Part shown: one piece after another, positions 48,272 through 57,143 of the stretch
Numbering within the stretch: position 1 is the stretch's first letter
Layout: every line of letters starts with the position of its first letter
DNA from: Candidatus Dormiibacterota bacterium
GTDB lineage: Bacteria; Chloroflexota; Dormibacteria; Dormibacterales; Dormibacteraceae
Reading direction: 5' to 3'
Assembly: GCA_003169845.1 (NCBI GenBank)
Contig: PNAG01000003.1
Location: forward strand, 1-64,000
DNA length: 64,000 bases
Position numbers and translations under genes: made by a program
The notes under the pieces: model-generated
The model's input: the letters and a program-made list of their open reading frames with translations, nothing else
Databases searched by the model: none
Told to the model about the DNA's origin: nothing

Positions 48272-50253
48272 AGTTCCGGTACTCCAGGTGGGACGGCACT
48301 CAAAAGCTGGACGATCTCGATGCGGGAGACGTCCTGGACGCGCTCTCGGACGACCTGATGAACTACGGCGACCTGAACGCCGCGCTGCAGCGGTTGCTGC
48401 GCTGGGGCACGCCCAATATGCAGGGGCTGGAGCAGCTGCTCAAGCAGCTGCGCGAGGCGCGTGAGCGTGAGCTAGGCCGCTACAACCTCGACTCCACGGT
48501 CGACCAGCTGCGCGAGCAGGTGCAGGACGTGATCGACACCGAGAAGGGCGGAATCGACCGGCGGCTGAACGAGGCCGAGAGTGCCGAGTCCCGAAAGCTG
48601 ATCGAGCGGATCGCCAAGCAACGCAACGACCAGCTCGACCGGTTGCCCGATGACCTCGGCGGGCGGGTCAAAGGACTTCGCGATTACGAGTTCGTCGACG
48701 ATGCGGCGCGCCAGAAGTTCGAAGACCTGATGGAAAAGCTCCAGAAGCAGATGGTCGACCAGATGTTCCAGGGCATGAAGGGCTCGATCCAGCAGATGCA
48801 GGGCCAGGACCTCTCACGCGTGCGCGACATGGTCCGCGAGCTGAACAAGATGCTCGAGCAGCGAATGGAGGGCCGCACGCCCGATTTCAACGGCTTCATG
48901 GAGCGGTTCGGCGACATGTTTCCGCCGGGCATCAACAGCCTGGACGAGCTGATGGAGCACCTGCAGCGGCAGATGGCTCAGATGCAGTCCCTGCTCCAGA
49001 GCATGAGCCCGGAGGCGCGCGAGGAGCTGCGTCAGATGATGGACGCTCTGCTGCAGGACGACTCCCTGAGGCTCGAGCTGGCGCGGCTGTCGGGCTTCAT
49101 GCAGGCGATGATGCCGCCGTCAGAGCTGAGCGAGCGCTACCCGTTCTTCGGCGAAGACCCGCTGAGCATGGGCGAGGCGATGGGCCTGATGGAGCGTCTC
49201 CAGCAGATGGACCGGCTCGAATCGCAGCTCGAGCGGGGAAGCTTCCGTCCCGACGACGTCGACCGCTCGCTGGCACAGCAGCTTCTCGGCGACGAGGCGC
49301 GCCAGTCACTGGACCAGCTGCGCAAGCTGACCGAGGTACTGGAGAAGGCCGGCTACGTGGAGCGCACTGGGCGGCGCATGGAGCTCACGCCGCGCGGCAT
49401 GAGGCGAATCGGCCAGTCCGCCCTGCGCGACATCTTCGATCAGCTCAAGAAGACCCGGATGGGACAGCACCAGCTATGGCGGGGGGGAATCGGCAACGAC
49501 GCCTCCGACGAGCTGAAGGCCTACGAGTATGGGGATCCTTTCCTGCTCGACCTGAAGGAGACCCTGTTCAACTCAATTGTGCGCGAGGGTCCGAGGGTGC
49601 CGGTCAAGATGGCCCCCCAAGATTTCATCGTGCATCGCACCGAGCACGTGACGCAGGCGTCGACCGTCTTGATGATCGACATGAGCCGCTCGATGTTCCT
49701 GCGTGGATGCTTCCTCGCCGCGAAGAAGGTGGCGATCGCGCTCGACTCTCTGATCCGCAGCCAGTATCCACGCGACTCGCTCTATGTCGTCGGCTTTTCG
49801 AACTATGCCGTGGAGCTCAAGCCGCACACGCTGCCGCAGCTCGCGCTGAACGACTACGTGTACGGGACCAACATGCAGCATGGTTTCCAGCTCGCGCGCT
49901 CGTTGCTCGCGAAGCACCGGGGAAACCGCCAGATAATCATGATCACGGACGGCGAGCCGACCGCCCACCTGGCGGACAACGGCAAGGCTTACTTCGCGTA
50001 TCCGCCGACCTTTCAGACCATCCAGCAGACGCTGCGCGAGGTCAAGCGGTGCACGCGCGATCGGATCGTCATCAACACCTTCATGCTCGAGCGCGGCCCT
50101 TATCTGACCGAGTTCATCAACCAGATGACTCGCATCAACAAGGGGCGTGCGTTCTTCGTGTCGCCCGACCGGCTGGGGGAGTACGTGCTGGTCGACTACG
50201 TGAGCGGAAAGCAGCGCCGGCGGGCGAGCTCACGGCGCTCCCGCATCGCGTAA
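48268..50253 (+). CDS. VWA-domain protein with long Gln/Met-rich helical N-terminus
   Basis: A 661-residue protein. Residues about 1-440 are highly helical and rich in Gln, Met, Leu and charged residues (for example FQGMKGSIQQMQGQDLSRVR). A von Willebrand A domain follows from about residue 465. The MIDAS is complete: DMSRSMF, the Thr-bearing NYVYGTN-like region and ITDGEPTAHL. Such proteins often pair with a MoxR or ChlI ATPase, which is not present here. No signal peptide or helix is seen, so it is cytoplasmic. Its partner and role are unknown. Confidence 0.85.
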   Translation: MKFRYSRWDGTQKLDDLDAGDVLDALSDDLMNYGDLNAALQRLLRWGTPNMQGLEQLLKQLREARERELGRYNLDSTVDQLREQVQDVIDTEKGGIDRRLNEAESAESRKLIERIAKQRNDQLDRLPDDLGGRVKGLRDYEFVDDAARQKFEDLMEKLQKQMVDQMFQGMKGSIQQMQGQDLSRVRDMVRELNKMLEQRMEGRTPDFNGFMERFGDMFPPGINSLDELMEHLQRQMAQMQSLLQSMSPEAREELRQMMDALLQDDSLRLELARLSGFMQAMMPPSELSERYPFFGEDPLSMGEAMGLMERLQQMDRLESQLERGSFRPDDVDRSLAQQLLGDEARQSLDQLRKLTEVLEKAGYVERTGRRMELTPRGMRRIGQSALRDIFDQLKKTRMGQHQLWRGGIGNDASDELKAYEYGDPFLLDLKETLFNSIVREGPRVPVKMAPQDFIVHRTEHVTQASTVLMIDMSRSMFLRGCFLAAKKVAIALDSLIRSQYPRDSLYVVGFSNYAVELKPHTLPQLALNDYVYGTNMQHGFQLARSLLAKHRGNRQIIMITDGEPTAHLADNGKAYFAYPPTFQTIQQTLREVKRCTRDRIVINTFMLERGPYLTEFINQMTRINKGRAFFVSPDRLGEYVLVDYVSGKQRRRASSRRSRIA

Positions 50254-50267
50254 CAAGCCCATGTCCT

Positions 50268-50273
50268 TATCAT
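50268..50273 (+). promoter_or_regulatory. -10 element (TATCAT) of pckA
   Basis: TATCAT lies 10 nt before ATG 50284. An in-frame TTG at 50278 is only 4 nt away and less likely the start. Confidence 0.45.
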
Positions 50274-50283
50274 CGGATTGCTG

Positions 50284-51822
50284 ATGCCCGCCTGGAATAA
50301 GCCCGCGCCCGAACGCCGCAACCTGAGCCCGGCTGCCCTCTACGAGCACGCGATTCGGCGCAATGAGGCGGTTATCGTTTCCACCGGAGCGCTGACCGCG
50401 GAGACCGGGAAGCACACCGGACGATCGCCGAAAGACAAGTTCTTCGTCAAGGAGCCGACGAGCCAGGGCGCGATCTGGTGGCAGGCCAACCAGCCGATCG
50501 CACCCAACAAATTCGACGGCCTGCTCAAGCGGATGGAAGAGTTCTGCGCCACGCACGAGGTGTTCACCCAGGACGTCTTCGCGTGCGCCGACCCCCGCCG
50601 CCGGCTGCGCGTGCGGGTGGTCACCGAGCTGGCCTGGCACAGCCTGTTCGCCCACAACCTGTTCATCAGGCCCAATGCCGACGAGCTGATGAACTTCGAG
50701 CCTGACTTCACAGTGATCTCACTGCCCTCGGTGAAAGCCGATCCCAAGGCCGACGGCACACACTCTGAGACCTTCATCCTGGTCAACCTCGCCCAGCGGA
50801 TCGTCATCATCGGCGGCACCGAGTACGCGGGCGAGATCAAGAAGTCGATCTTCACGGCGCTGAACTACCTCCTGCCCGCGGAAGGCGTTTTTCCGATGCA
50901 CTGCTCCGCGAACGTGGGCAGCGGAGGTTCCGACGTCGCGCTGTTCTTCGGGCTGAGCGGCACCGGTAAGACCACTCTGTCAGCCGACCCCTCGCGACGC
51001 CTGATCGGCGACGACGAGCACGGCTGGAGCGATACCGGCATCTTCAATTTCGAGGGTGGCTGCTACGCGAAGACGATCCGCATCCGCAAGGAGTCAGAGC
51101 CCGAGATCTATGCCGCGACCGAGAGCTTCGGCACGATCCTCGAGAACGTGGCCTACGACCCGCGGACGCGAATCCCCGACTACGACTCGGAGGAGAAAAC
51201 GGAGAATACCCGCGCCGCCTACCCGGTCGACCTGATCCCGAACGCAGTCCTTTCGGGGACCGGCAGGCACCCCAACAACGTGATCTTTCTCTCCGCCGAC
51301 GCCTACGGAGTTCTTCCGCCCGTCGCCCGCCTTGACGAGAACCAGATCCGCTTCTACTTCCTCTCCGGTTACACGGCCAAGGTGGCCGGCACGGAGCGGG
51401 GGGTCACGGAGCCGGAGCCCATCTTCAGCACATGCTTCGCAGCGCCGTTCCTGGTGCTGCCGCCTGAGCGGTACGCGGACATGCTCATCGAGCGAGTCAA
51501 CCGCCACAACTCAGACGTCTGGATGCTGAACACCGGCTGGGTGGGCGGGCCGTACGGCGTGGGCCAACGGATGTCGATCGCCCACACCCGCGCGATCGTG
51601 CGGGCGGTGGTCCAGGGCAAGTTGCACGGCGTGACGACTCACCCCGATCCCGTCTTCGGCCTCCAGGTTCCCGACCAGGTGCCCGACGTGCCGACCGAGG
51701 TCCTGGACCCCCGCGCGACCTGGTCGGATCCCGAGGCATACGACCGCCAGGCCAAGAAGCTGAGGGCGAAGTTCGAGGAGAACATCCACATGATCGGTAA
51801 GAGCGCCTCGACCGCAGGCTGA
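50284..51822 (+). CDS. pckA: Phosphoenolpyruvate carboxykinase (ATP type)
   Basis: It interconverts oxaloacetate and phosphoenolpyruvate with ATP, for gluconeogenesis. The 512-residue protein has GRSPKDKFFV, GGTEYAGEIKKSIFT with metal-binding Lys, MHCSANVG, the kinase-1 P-loop GLSGTGKTTLSADP and DDEHGWSDTGIFNFEGGCYAK. The P-loop with this context is the ATP-dependent class, not the GTP class of many actinobacteria. Its own promoter box suggests independent control. Two small genes follow closely. Confidence 0.95.
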   Translation: MPAWNKPAPERRNLSPAALYEHAIRRNEAVIVSTGALTAETGKHTGRSPKDKFFVKEPTSQGAIWWQANQPIAPNKFDGLLKRMEEFCATHEVFTQDVFACADPRRRLRVRVVTELAWHSLFAHNLFIRPNADELMNFEPDFTVISLPSVKADPKADGTHSETFILVNLAQRIVIIGGTEYAGEIKKSIFTALNYLLPAEGVFPMHCSANVGSGGSDVALFFGLSGTGKTTLSADPSRRLIGDDEHGWSDTGIFNFEGGCYAKTIRIRKESEPEIYAATESFGTILENVAYDPRTRIPDYDSEEKTENTRAAYPVDLIPNAVLSGTGRHPNNVIFLSADAYGVLPPVARLDENQIRFYFLSGYTAKVAGTERGVTEPEPIFSTCFAAPFLVLPPERYADMLIERVNRHNSDVWMLNTGWVGGPYGVGQRMSIAHTRAIVRAVVQGKLHGVTTHPDPVFGLQVPDQVPDVPTEVLDPRATWSDPEAYDRQAKKLRAKFEENIHMIGKSASTAG

Positions 51823-51829
51823 TTTTCCG

Positions 51830-52198
51830 GTGAAGGTGGCGATTGTCGGGAGCCGGCGCTTCTCCGAGCCCTCTCGGGTCAGCGACTATGTCAACTCGCT
51901 GCCGCCTCGGGCGTCGATCATCACAGGGAGCGCCAGCGGAGTGGACGCCGCGGCCACCAAGGCCGCGCGCGCGAAAGGGATTGCCGTCCAGGTGATGCCG
52001 GCCAGCTTCGACGAGCTGGCCGACGCCGGCCGGTCGGCCGCGCGCAACCAGCGGCTGGTGGACGCCTGCGACGTGCTCGTCGCGTTCTGGGATGGGAGCT
52101 CCAAGGGCACGCGCGCCACGGTGGAGCGAGCGCTCGACTCTGGCAAAGAGGTCCACGTTTTCCTTCCCGCGCTGGGCCCTCCAGCCCCCCCTTCGTAA
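51830..52198 (+). CDS. SLOG-fold (DUF2493-like) protein
   Basis: A 122-residue Rossmann-like protein. VAIVGSRRFSEPSRV begins the fold. ITGSASGVDAAATKAARAKG is the nucleotide-binding SLOG/DprA-like motif, and ARNQRLVDACDVLVAFWDGSSKGTRATVERA is the second conserved block. SLOG proteins bind nucleotide ligands and appear in stress or conflict systems, but here it is solitary and small. GTG 51830 follows the pckA stop by 7 nt, so it is probably co-transcribed. Confidence 0.85.
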   Translation: MKVAIVGSRRFSEPSRVSDYVNSLPPRASIITGSASGVDAAATKAARAKGIAVQVMPASFDELADAGRSAARNQRLVDACDVLVAFWDGSSKGTRATVERALDSGKEVHVFLPALGPPAPPS

Positions 52199-52201
52199 GA
52201 T
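52196..52201 (+). promoter_or_regulatory. -10 element (TAAGAT) of moaD-moaE gene
   Basis: TAAGAT overlaps the TAA stop of the SLOG gene and lies 7 nt before GTG 52209. Confidence 0.5.
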
Positions 52202-52208
52202 TGGAATC

Positions 52209-52913
52209 GTGCCTGTAGCGATCGCCGTGCGCGCGCGCCTGTTTGCGAGGCTGCGCGAGCAGGCCGGCACGGAGATGGAGATGCTGGAGCTGCCGGCGGC
52301 CTCCACTCTGGCCGATGTCTACGAGGCCCTTCGGAAGAGGCACCCCGCGCTCGAGCAGGATCGTGGCGCGGTGCGCGTCGCCCTCAACCAGGAGTTCAGC
52401 GACTGGACCGCCCTTGTCCAAGATGGCGACGAGGTGGCTTTCATCCCGCCCGTGAGCGGTGGGGCTCACGGGGTGGGCGTCCTGTTCGAGCTCACGGCGG
52501 ATCCGCTCGATGCGCGAAGGCTCGAGGCGGCCATCGCGCACAAAGGTGCCGGCGCCATCTGCACGTTCACCGGGGTGGTGCGCGACAGCTCCCGCGGTCG
52601 CTCGGTCACGCACCTCGACTACGAGGCGTATGCGGAGATGGCGACCGCTCAGATGCGCAAGATCGGCGACGAGATCGCCGAGCGATGGCCCGAGGCGCGC
52701 CTCGCAATGGCGCACCGCACCGGGAGGCTCGAGATCGGAGAGGCGTCGGTCGTCGTGTCGGTGTCCTGCCCGCACCGCGCCGAGGCGATCGCGGCGTGCA
52801 AATGGGGGATCGACCGCCTGAAAGAGTCGGTGCCCATCTGGAAGAAGGAGCACGCCGCCGACGGGACCTACTGGATCGAGGGTGACGAAGCCAAGCCCAG
52901 TGACGGCGGTTGA
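52209..52913 (+). CDS. MoaD-MoaE fusion, molybdopterin synthase
   Basis: A 234-residue fusion of both molybdopterin synthase subunits, which insert two sulfurs into precursor Z. Residues 1-85 are MoaD (ARLFARLREQAG start, FIPPVSGG end). Residues 88-234 are MoaE (LDARRLEAAIAHKGAG, FTGVVRDSSRG, HRTGRLEIGEASV, VPIWKKE with the catalytic Lys). The MoaD Gly-Gly must end in a free thiocarboxylate, so cleavage after residue 85 (GG-AHG) is expected, as reported for mycobacterial MoaX. Unfused precursor use is the alternative. No other moa genes are nearby. Confidence 0.92.
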   Translation: MPVAIAVRARLFARLREQAGTEMEMLELPAASTLADVYEALRKRHPALEQDRGAVRVALNQEFSDWTALVQDGDEVAFIPPVSGGAHGVGVLFELTADPLDARRLEAAIAHKGAGAICTFTGVVRDSSRGRSVTHLDYEAYAEMATAQMRKIGDEIAERWPEARLAMAHRTGRLEIGEASVVVSVSCPHRAEAIAACKWGIDRLKESVPIWKKEHAADGTYWIEGDEAKPSDGG

Positions 52914-52919
52914 TACCTG

Positions 52920-52964
52920 CTTAGGCCCCTCACCCTGGCCCTCTGCCCGAAGGGGAGAGGGAAG
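52920..52964 (+). repeat. REP-like palindromic element, copy 2
   Basis: CCCCTCACCCTGGCCCTC, a short C-rich center and GAAGGGGAGAGGGAA can fold (CCCTCT with AGAGGG). It shares CACCCTGGCCCTC and GAGGGAA flanks with 11951-11994. It lies between convergent moaD-moaE and a small minus-strand gene. Confidence 0.6.
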
Positions 52965-52966
52965 AC

Positions 52967-53164
52967 TCAGCCCGCCCTACTTCCCGCGATCAGCGCCAAT
53001 CCCAGCATCGCGTTCACGACCGCGAAACCGAAGTTGACGATTCCGTAGGCGAGGGCGCGCGTCCGCGCATCGCCAGGTCCGTTGGCGGCGAAACCCAACG
53101 AGACCACGGCGATGACGACGCTCAGGCCGGCCAAAACAAACAGGGCGAATCCGATCCGCCGCAT
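52967..53164 (-). CDS. Small two-TM membrane protein
   Basis: A 65-residue protein with two hydrophobic helices (about 4-24 and 41-60) and a short polar link (ANGPGDARTRALAY). ATG 53164 is the first standard start. The frame is open up to CTG 53188, which would share CTGA with the upstream methyltransferase stop as cofD does with cofE, adding eight residues. The family is unknown. Close spacing suggests co-transcription with the methyltransferase. Confidence 0.55.
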   Translation of the reverse strand: MRRIGFALFVLAGLSVVIAVVSLGFAANGPGDARTRALAYGIVNFGFAVVNAMLGLALIAGSRAG

Positions 53165-53184
53165 CCATAGACGCGTGCTGGGGT

Positions 53185-53829
53185 TCAGTCGCGCACCCGG
53201 GCCACCGACAAACCATCCCGGATCGGGATCACGACGCTCTCCAGGCGTGGATGCCTGGCCACCCACTGGTTGTAGGACGCGACGTTGCGTGCCTGCTGGG
53301 TCTTCGGCCTGAGGACCTCGCCCTGGCGCAGCGCGTTGTCGGCCATCAACAGGGCACCGCCGTCGAGCCGTTCCAGGCACAGCTCGGCCACGCGGAGCGT
53401 GACTTCCTCTGAGGGGAAAGAGTTGAGGAGGTCGATGAAACATGCGTCGAACCGATCGTGCAGCTTCTGGAGGCCGCCCACGGCATCCTGCTCCAGCACC
53501 GATGCCTGCTTTCCCAGCCCGGCTTCGGAGAAATTGGCCCGAGCCCGCTCGGCCCTCTTGTGGTCCACCTCAAATGTCGTAAGCGAACCGCCGCTCGTAC
53601 CGCGTAAGAGCCAGATCCCGCTGTAGCCGATGGCGGTGCCGAGCTCGAGAATGCGTTTGGCCCCCGCGATCTTCACCAGGAGGCTCAAAAGGGCTCCCTC
53701 GTGCGTTTCGACTATCGGGAGGTTCTCGCGGCTGGCCTCCTCCTCCATCCTCGCAAGCACTGGCTCGCGCGGCGGCACGAGGCTGTTCAGGTATTCCTGC
53801 AGCTCCTCTGTGACCTCGACTGTCCTCAC
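53185..53829 (-). CDS. O-methyltransferase (class I, family 3 type)
   Basis: A 214-residue SAM-dependent enzyme like caffeoyl-CoA/catechol O-methyltransferases. ILELGTAIGYSGIWLL is the SAM loop, TFEVDHKRAERARANF the second motif, FDACFIDLLNS the metal region, and GGALLMADNALRQGEV the third. The usual metal-site Asp in a DADK motif reads FIDLLN, so metal dependence may be altered. GTG 53829 overlaps the upstream aminotransferase by 4 nt. The acceptor is unknown. Confidence 0.88.
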   Translation of the reverse strand: MRTVEVTEELQEYLNSLVPPREPVLARMEEEASRENLPIVETHEGALLSLLVKIAGAKRILELGTAIGYSGIWLLRGTSGGSLTTFEVDHKRAERARANFSEAGLGKQASVLEQDAVGGLQKLHDRFDACFIDLLNSFPSEEVTLRVAELCLERLDGGALLMADNALRQGEVLRPKTQQARNVASYNQWVARHPRLESVVIPIRDGLSVARVRD

Positions 53830-54968
53830 GGCGACACGCGTTCGGGCGACAGCACGTCAAGCACTCGGTCGACCTCCTCTTCGGTGTTGTAGAAATGCGG
53901 CGAGAGCCGCACGAAGTCTCGATGCGTTCGGGCGATCACGCGGGCGGCGCTCAAGTCTCTCAGGACGGCGGCCGCGCTGATTCCAGGCTTGCGGAACGAA
54001 ACGATGCCAGAAGACTCCGCCCTCGCACGCGGCCAGGGTTCTAACAGCTCGCAACCGACACCCGCCAGGCCTTCCGCCAGCCGCGCCGCCAGGTCGAGCA
54101 CCCGCTTCTCAACGACTTCCGTGCCAACGTCCAGCAGCAGCTCGAGCGCGGCGCCCAGGGCCGCCGTGTCGAGCAGAGAGACGACCGATTCCTCGAACCG
54201 GCGGGCGCCCGGCGCGAGAGTCAGGTCGTAGTCGAAATAGCTGTCTGGCGTCGCGACTGAGCCCGAGCCCACGATCACGGGCCGCACGCGGTCGAGCAGC
54301 GCGGGGGCGCAGAAGCAAAAGCCGATCCCGGGCGGGCCCATCAACCACTTGCCCGCGCCGGCGGCGCAGAAGTCGATTCGCATGCGATCGATATCGACCT
54401 TCAGCGCGCCGACGCTCTGCATGACGTCGACGGCGAAGACGATCCCGAGCCGCCGGCATTCGGCCCCGATTGCGTCAAGGTTTAGCCGGAACCCGTTCCA
54501 GAACTCGACGTGCGACAGGGCCACGACCCGTGTTCGAGCGTCGACCAATGTCAGAACGTCCTCGGGTGTGATGCGTCCGTCGACAGGCCTGGCCTGGCGA
54601 AGCTCCACGCCACGTGCCTCCAGGGCCATCCATGGATACACATTCGCCGGATACTCGCCCGTGGCGCCGACGACGTTGTCACCCGCGTTCCAGTCCAGCC
54701 CCTGAGCCAGCAGCGACATGCCGTGGGCGGTGCTGCGGGTGAGCGCGATCGAGTCCGCGGAGGCGTTGATCAGCCGCGCCACCAGCTCGCGCACCCGGTC
54801 GGCTTCGTCCTGTGCCCAATGATCTCTGTAGGGCCGGTTCATAGACGCGTCGACGACCTGCTCGATCGCCGCCCGCACTCGCTGCGACATCGGCGAGACG
54901 CCGGCGTGGTTCATGTGGATGTAGTGCTCTACCAGCGGGAAGAGGTGCCTCGCTTCAGCCGGATCCAT
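53826..54968 (-). CDS. Class V aminotransferase-fold PLP enzyme
   Basis: A 380-residue PLP enzyme of the NifS/isopenicillin-N epimerase-like group. It begins with HMNHAGVSPMSQRV, then ALTRSTAHGMSLL, FAVDVMQSVGALKVD with the pyridine-binding Asp, and AGAGKWLMGPPGIG with the PLP Lys. No cysteine loop of desulfurases is found, so epimerase, kynureninase-like or aminotransferase function is more likely. The 14-nt overlap with the upstream gene indicates an operon of three or four genes ending at 52967. Confidence 0.87.
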   Translation of the reverse strand: MDPAEARHLFPLVEHYIHMNHAGVSPMSQRVRAAIEQVVDASMNRPYRDHWAQDEADRVRELVARLINASADSIALTRSTAHGMSLLAQGLDWNAGDNVVGATGEYPANVYPWMALEARGVELRQARPVDGRITPEDVLTLVDARTRVVALSHVEFWNGFRLNLDAIGAECRRLGIVFAVDVMQSVGALKVDIDRMRIDFCAAGAGKWLMGPPGIGFCFCAPALLDRVRPVIVGSGSVATPDSYFDYDLTLAPGARRFEESVVSLLDTAALGAALELLLDVGTEVVEKRVLDLAARLAEGLAGVGCELLEPWPRARAESSGIVSFRKPGISAAAVLRDLSAARVIARTHRDFVRLSPHFYNTEEEVDRVLDVLSPERVSP

Positions 54969-55413
54969 GCTCTTCCCCCAACCAGGAGCTGAGTAGCGGC
55001 TGCAGAGTGACGATGTAATCAGACATGCAGCCGACCGCGCTGTCGAGCACGTCCTCGTCGAGCTGTGCGGCTCGCAGTGTCTCGTAAAGGCGGGACCAGC
55101 CTCTATCCCACGGCTCGAGCTCTGCGCGTGGCAGCTGCGACTTGATTCCGATCATCTGAGAGCGAAAGAAGTCGAAAGCTTCCTGGTTCTCATCGCGCGA
55201 TCCCTCGAAATGGAGGCCGATCTCCAGGCGCCCATCGCCGGTGTGGTGCCAGGCCTCGTAGTGAAACTCCGGACGGCCGAAATGCAGCTTCATCAGGCGG
55301 CCTCGCCCACGAGCGCTGCTGAACGTTCGCAGGGGCGCCGGCAGCCTCGCCTTCACCCCCTTGCGCAGCCCGCCGAAGAAGTCCACCGGAGCCAGCACGG
55401 TCCCGCCAGTCAA
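54955..55413 (-). CDS. Unknown protein with TTG start, divergent from clpP
   Basis: A 152-residue protein, not recognised. It is rich in aromatic residues ([24 protein letters not shown]) with no signal peptide or helix for a membrane. TTG 55413 is selected because TATATT lies 7 nt ahead and no RBS is needed. ATG 55293 would shorten it to 112 residues. The frame continues upstream past the clpP start but without sense. It is the first gene of the minus run with the PLP enzyme and methyltransferase. Confidence 0.55.
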   Translation of the reverse strand: MTGGTVLAPVDFFGGLRKGVKARLPAPLRTFSSARGRGRLMKLHFGRPEFHYEAWHHTGDGRLEIGLHFEGSRDENQEAFDFFRSQMIGIKSQLPRAELEPWDRGWSRLYETLRAAQLDEDVLDSAVGCMSDYIVTLQPLLSSWLGEEHGSG

Positions 55414-55420
55414 CCGACCG

Positions 55421-55437
55421 AATATATCTCGTACAGT
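55421..55437. promoter_or_regulatory. Divergent -10 elements TATATT (minus) and TACAGT (plus)
   Basis: Minus TATATT (55426-55421) is 7 nt before TTG 55413; plus TACAGT (55432-55437) is 10 nt before ATG 55448. The boxes are 5 bp apart. Confidence 0.5.
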
Positions 55438-55447
55438 TTCTGGAGTA

Positions 55448-56068
55448 ATGGGGTACGTCCCGACCGTAACGGAGAACGAAGGCGGCAACCGCGAGCGAAC
55501 CTTCGACATCTACTCGAGGCTGCTCAAGGACCGCATCATCCTGATCGGCCGGCCGATCGACGACGTGGTGGCGAACCTCGTCGTCGCCCAGCTCATGTAC
55601 CTGGCCGCGGACGACCCGGAGAAGGAGATCCAGATCTACGTGAACTCCCCCGGAGGGTCGGTCAGCTCGGGCTTCGCGATCTACGACACGATGCAGTACG
55701 TCCGGGCTCCCATCTCGACGGTTTGCATCGGGCGGGCTGCAAGCTTCGGCACCGTGGTCCTGATGGCGGGGGCCAAGGGCCGCCGCTTCTCGCTTCCGAG
55801 CTCCAACATCCACATGCACCAGCCGCTCATCGGCGGCCGCGGCCTGCAAGGCCAGGCCAGCGACCTGGACATTCACGCCCGAGAGATCATTCGCATCCGA
55901 GGAGTGCTGAACGAGCTGATCGCCAAGCACACCGGCCAGCCGATCGAGCGGGTGGAACGCGACACCGACCGGGACTTCTTCCTGACGCCCCAGGAGGCGG
56001 TCGACTATGGCCTGATCGACGGGATCATCCAACAGACATCGGTGCCGGTGCTCGCGGCGACAAAGTAA
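55448..56068 (+). CDS. clpP: ATP-dependent Clp protease proteolytic subunit
   Basis: The 206-residue serine protease subunit that forms tetradecamer rings with a Clp ATPase. The catalytic Ser is S99 (GRAASFG), His is H124 (IHMHQP) and Asp is near residue 174 (ERDTDRDFF). The handle sequence [12 protein letters not shown] fits. GRAASFGT differs from the common QAASMGA but keeps the active residues. No clpX or second clpP follows. Its 3' end overlaps a convergent glycosyltransferase gene by 44 nt. Confidence 0.93.
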   Translation: MGYVPTVTENEGGNRERTFDIYSRLLKDRIILIGRPIDDVVANLVVAQLMYLAADDPEKEIQIYVNSPGGSVSSGFAIYDTMQYVRAPISTVCIGRAASFGTVVLMAGAKGRRFSLPSSNIHMHQPLIGGRGLQGQASDLDIHAREIIRIRGVLNELIAKHTGQPIERVERDTDRDFFLTPQEAVDYGLIDGIIQQTSVPVLAATK

Positions 56069-57143
56069 CCACCCCGGAAGCCCTGACGCACACCCAGCCG
56101 ATCACCAGCACCCCCACCACGGCCGGAACCGGCGCCGGGGTGAGCGCTGCGATCGCCGCACCGACCGACAGCAGCAGCCAGTCATACCACTGAGCCTCGC
56201 CCCAGATCGTTAGAGCGACTGCGACGAGCACCAGGTCGGTCGGCAGGGCGTGGGGCGCCACCAGGACGCCCCCTGCGACCAGGATCGCGGCCGCCGGCCA
56301 GAGCTCGGCCCGGCGGCGGCCGGCCAGCGCGAGCAGAGCCACCAGCGCCACCAGCGATAGGATCGCCACCGCGTAGCCCTGGACAGAGGCGGGGAAGGCC
56401 GTCCCGAAGTGAGCGAAATCGACCTCGCGGCTGCCCGGCCGCACAGGGCCGTTCAGCGCCGGCAGCCACTGGAGAACCCAGCGCGGGTTGAGCAAGGCTG
56501 CCGCCCCCCACAGCAGAAGGCCGGAGGCGGCCCACCCGCCTAGGACCCGCCACCGCCTCGTCACGAGCAGAGCGGCGCCCAGCGGCAGGACGAGCTGTGG
56601 CTTGAGCAGGGTGAGGCCCAGGCACAGCCCGGCCACGAACGGCCGCGACCAGAGCGAGATGGCGGCGCCGATACCCAGCGCGACGATGCCGTCGAGCTGG
56701 GCATTGAGGAGAAGCACCGCGGTAGGGACCGACGCGAACGCAGGCAGGATCGCGGAAGGGCTGCGCGGCCGTACGGCCAGGTAGAGGCCGATCGCCAGGC
56801 AGGCCAGCCCGAACAGGATCCAGAGCCGACCGCCGAGGTTCGTGCCGAGCAGCTCGAACGGGACCGCGAAGAAGCCGACCCAGGCGGGTGCCACGAAGGG
56901 GAGGATGCCGTTGATGCCAAGCGTGATCAGGGTCCGTCCGCCCGTGACCTGGAGCTCGACGCGACGCTGGACGTCGAAGTCATACAGATGCCCTGGATCG
57001 CTGACGAGGATTCGAGCTCCGGTCGCAAACGCGGGCCAGTCCGAGTTGATTACGTCGTTCTGGCTTTCGACCAGCGGGTAGATGACGAACCCGACCGCCA
57101 CCGCGAGCATCGCGACGGATCCGCGCCAGCGCCAGCGTGTCAC
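56025..57143 (-). CDS. GT87/DUF2029-like membrane glycosyltransferase
   Basis: A 372-residue membrane protein with about ten helices. [20 protein letters not shown] carries the acidic residues of the first loop. [13 protein letters not shown] and [17 protein letters not shown] occupy the positions of GQ.N/LKPQ motifs common in this GT-C group. GTG 57143 overlaps the antiporter TGA (GTGA). It is a distant relative of the protein at 44991. Polyprenyl-phosphate-mannose would be the likely donor, by family. The final 15 residues cross the clpP end. Confidence 0.78.
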   Translation of the reverse strand: MTRWRWRGSVAMLAVAVGFVIYPLVESQNDVINSDWPAFATGARILVSDPGHLYDFDVQRRVELQVTGGRTLITLGINGILPFVAPAWVGFFAVPFELLGTNLGGRLWILFGLACLAIGLYLAVRPRSPSAILPAFASVPTAVLLLNAQLDGIVALGIGAAISLWSRPFVAGLCLGLTLLKPQLVLPLGAALLVTRRWRVLGGWAASGLLLWGAAALLNPRWVLQWLPALNGPVRPGSREVDFAHFGTAFPASVQGYAVAILSLVALVALLALAGRRRAELWPAAAILVAGGVLVAPHALPTDLVLVAVALTIWGEAQWYDWLLLSVGAAIAALTPAPVPAVVGVLVIGWVCVRASGVVTLSPRAPAPMSVG

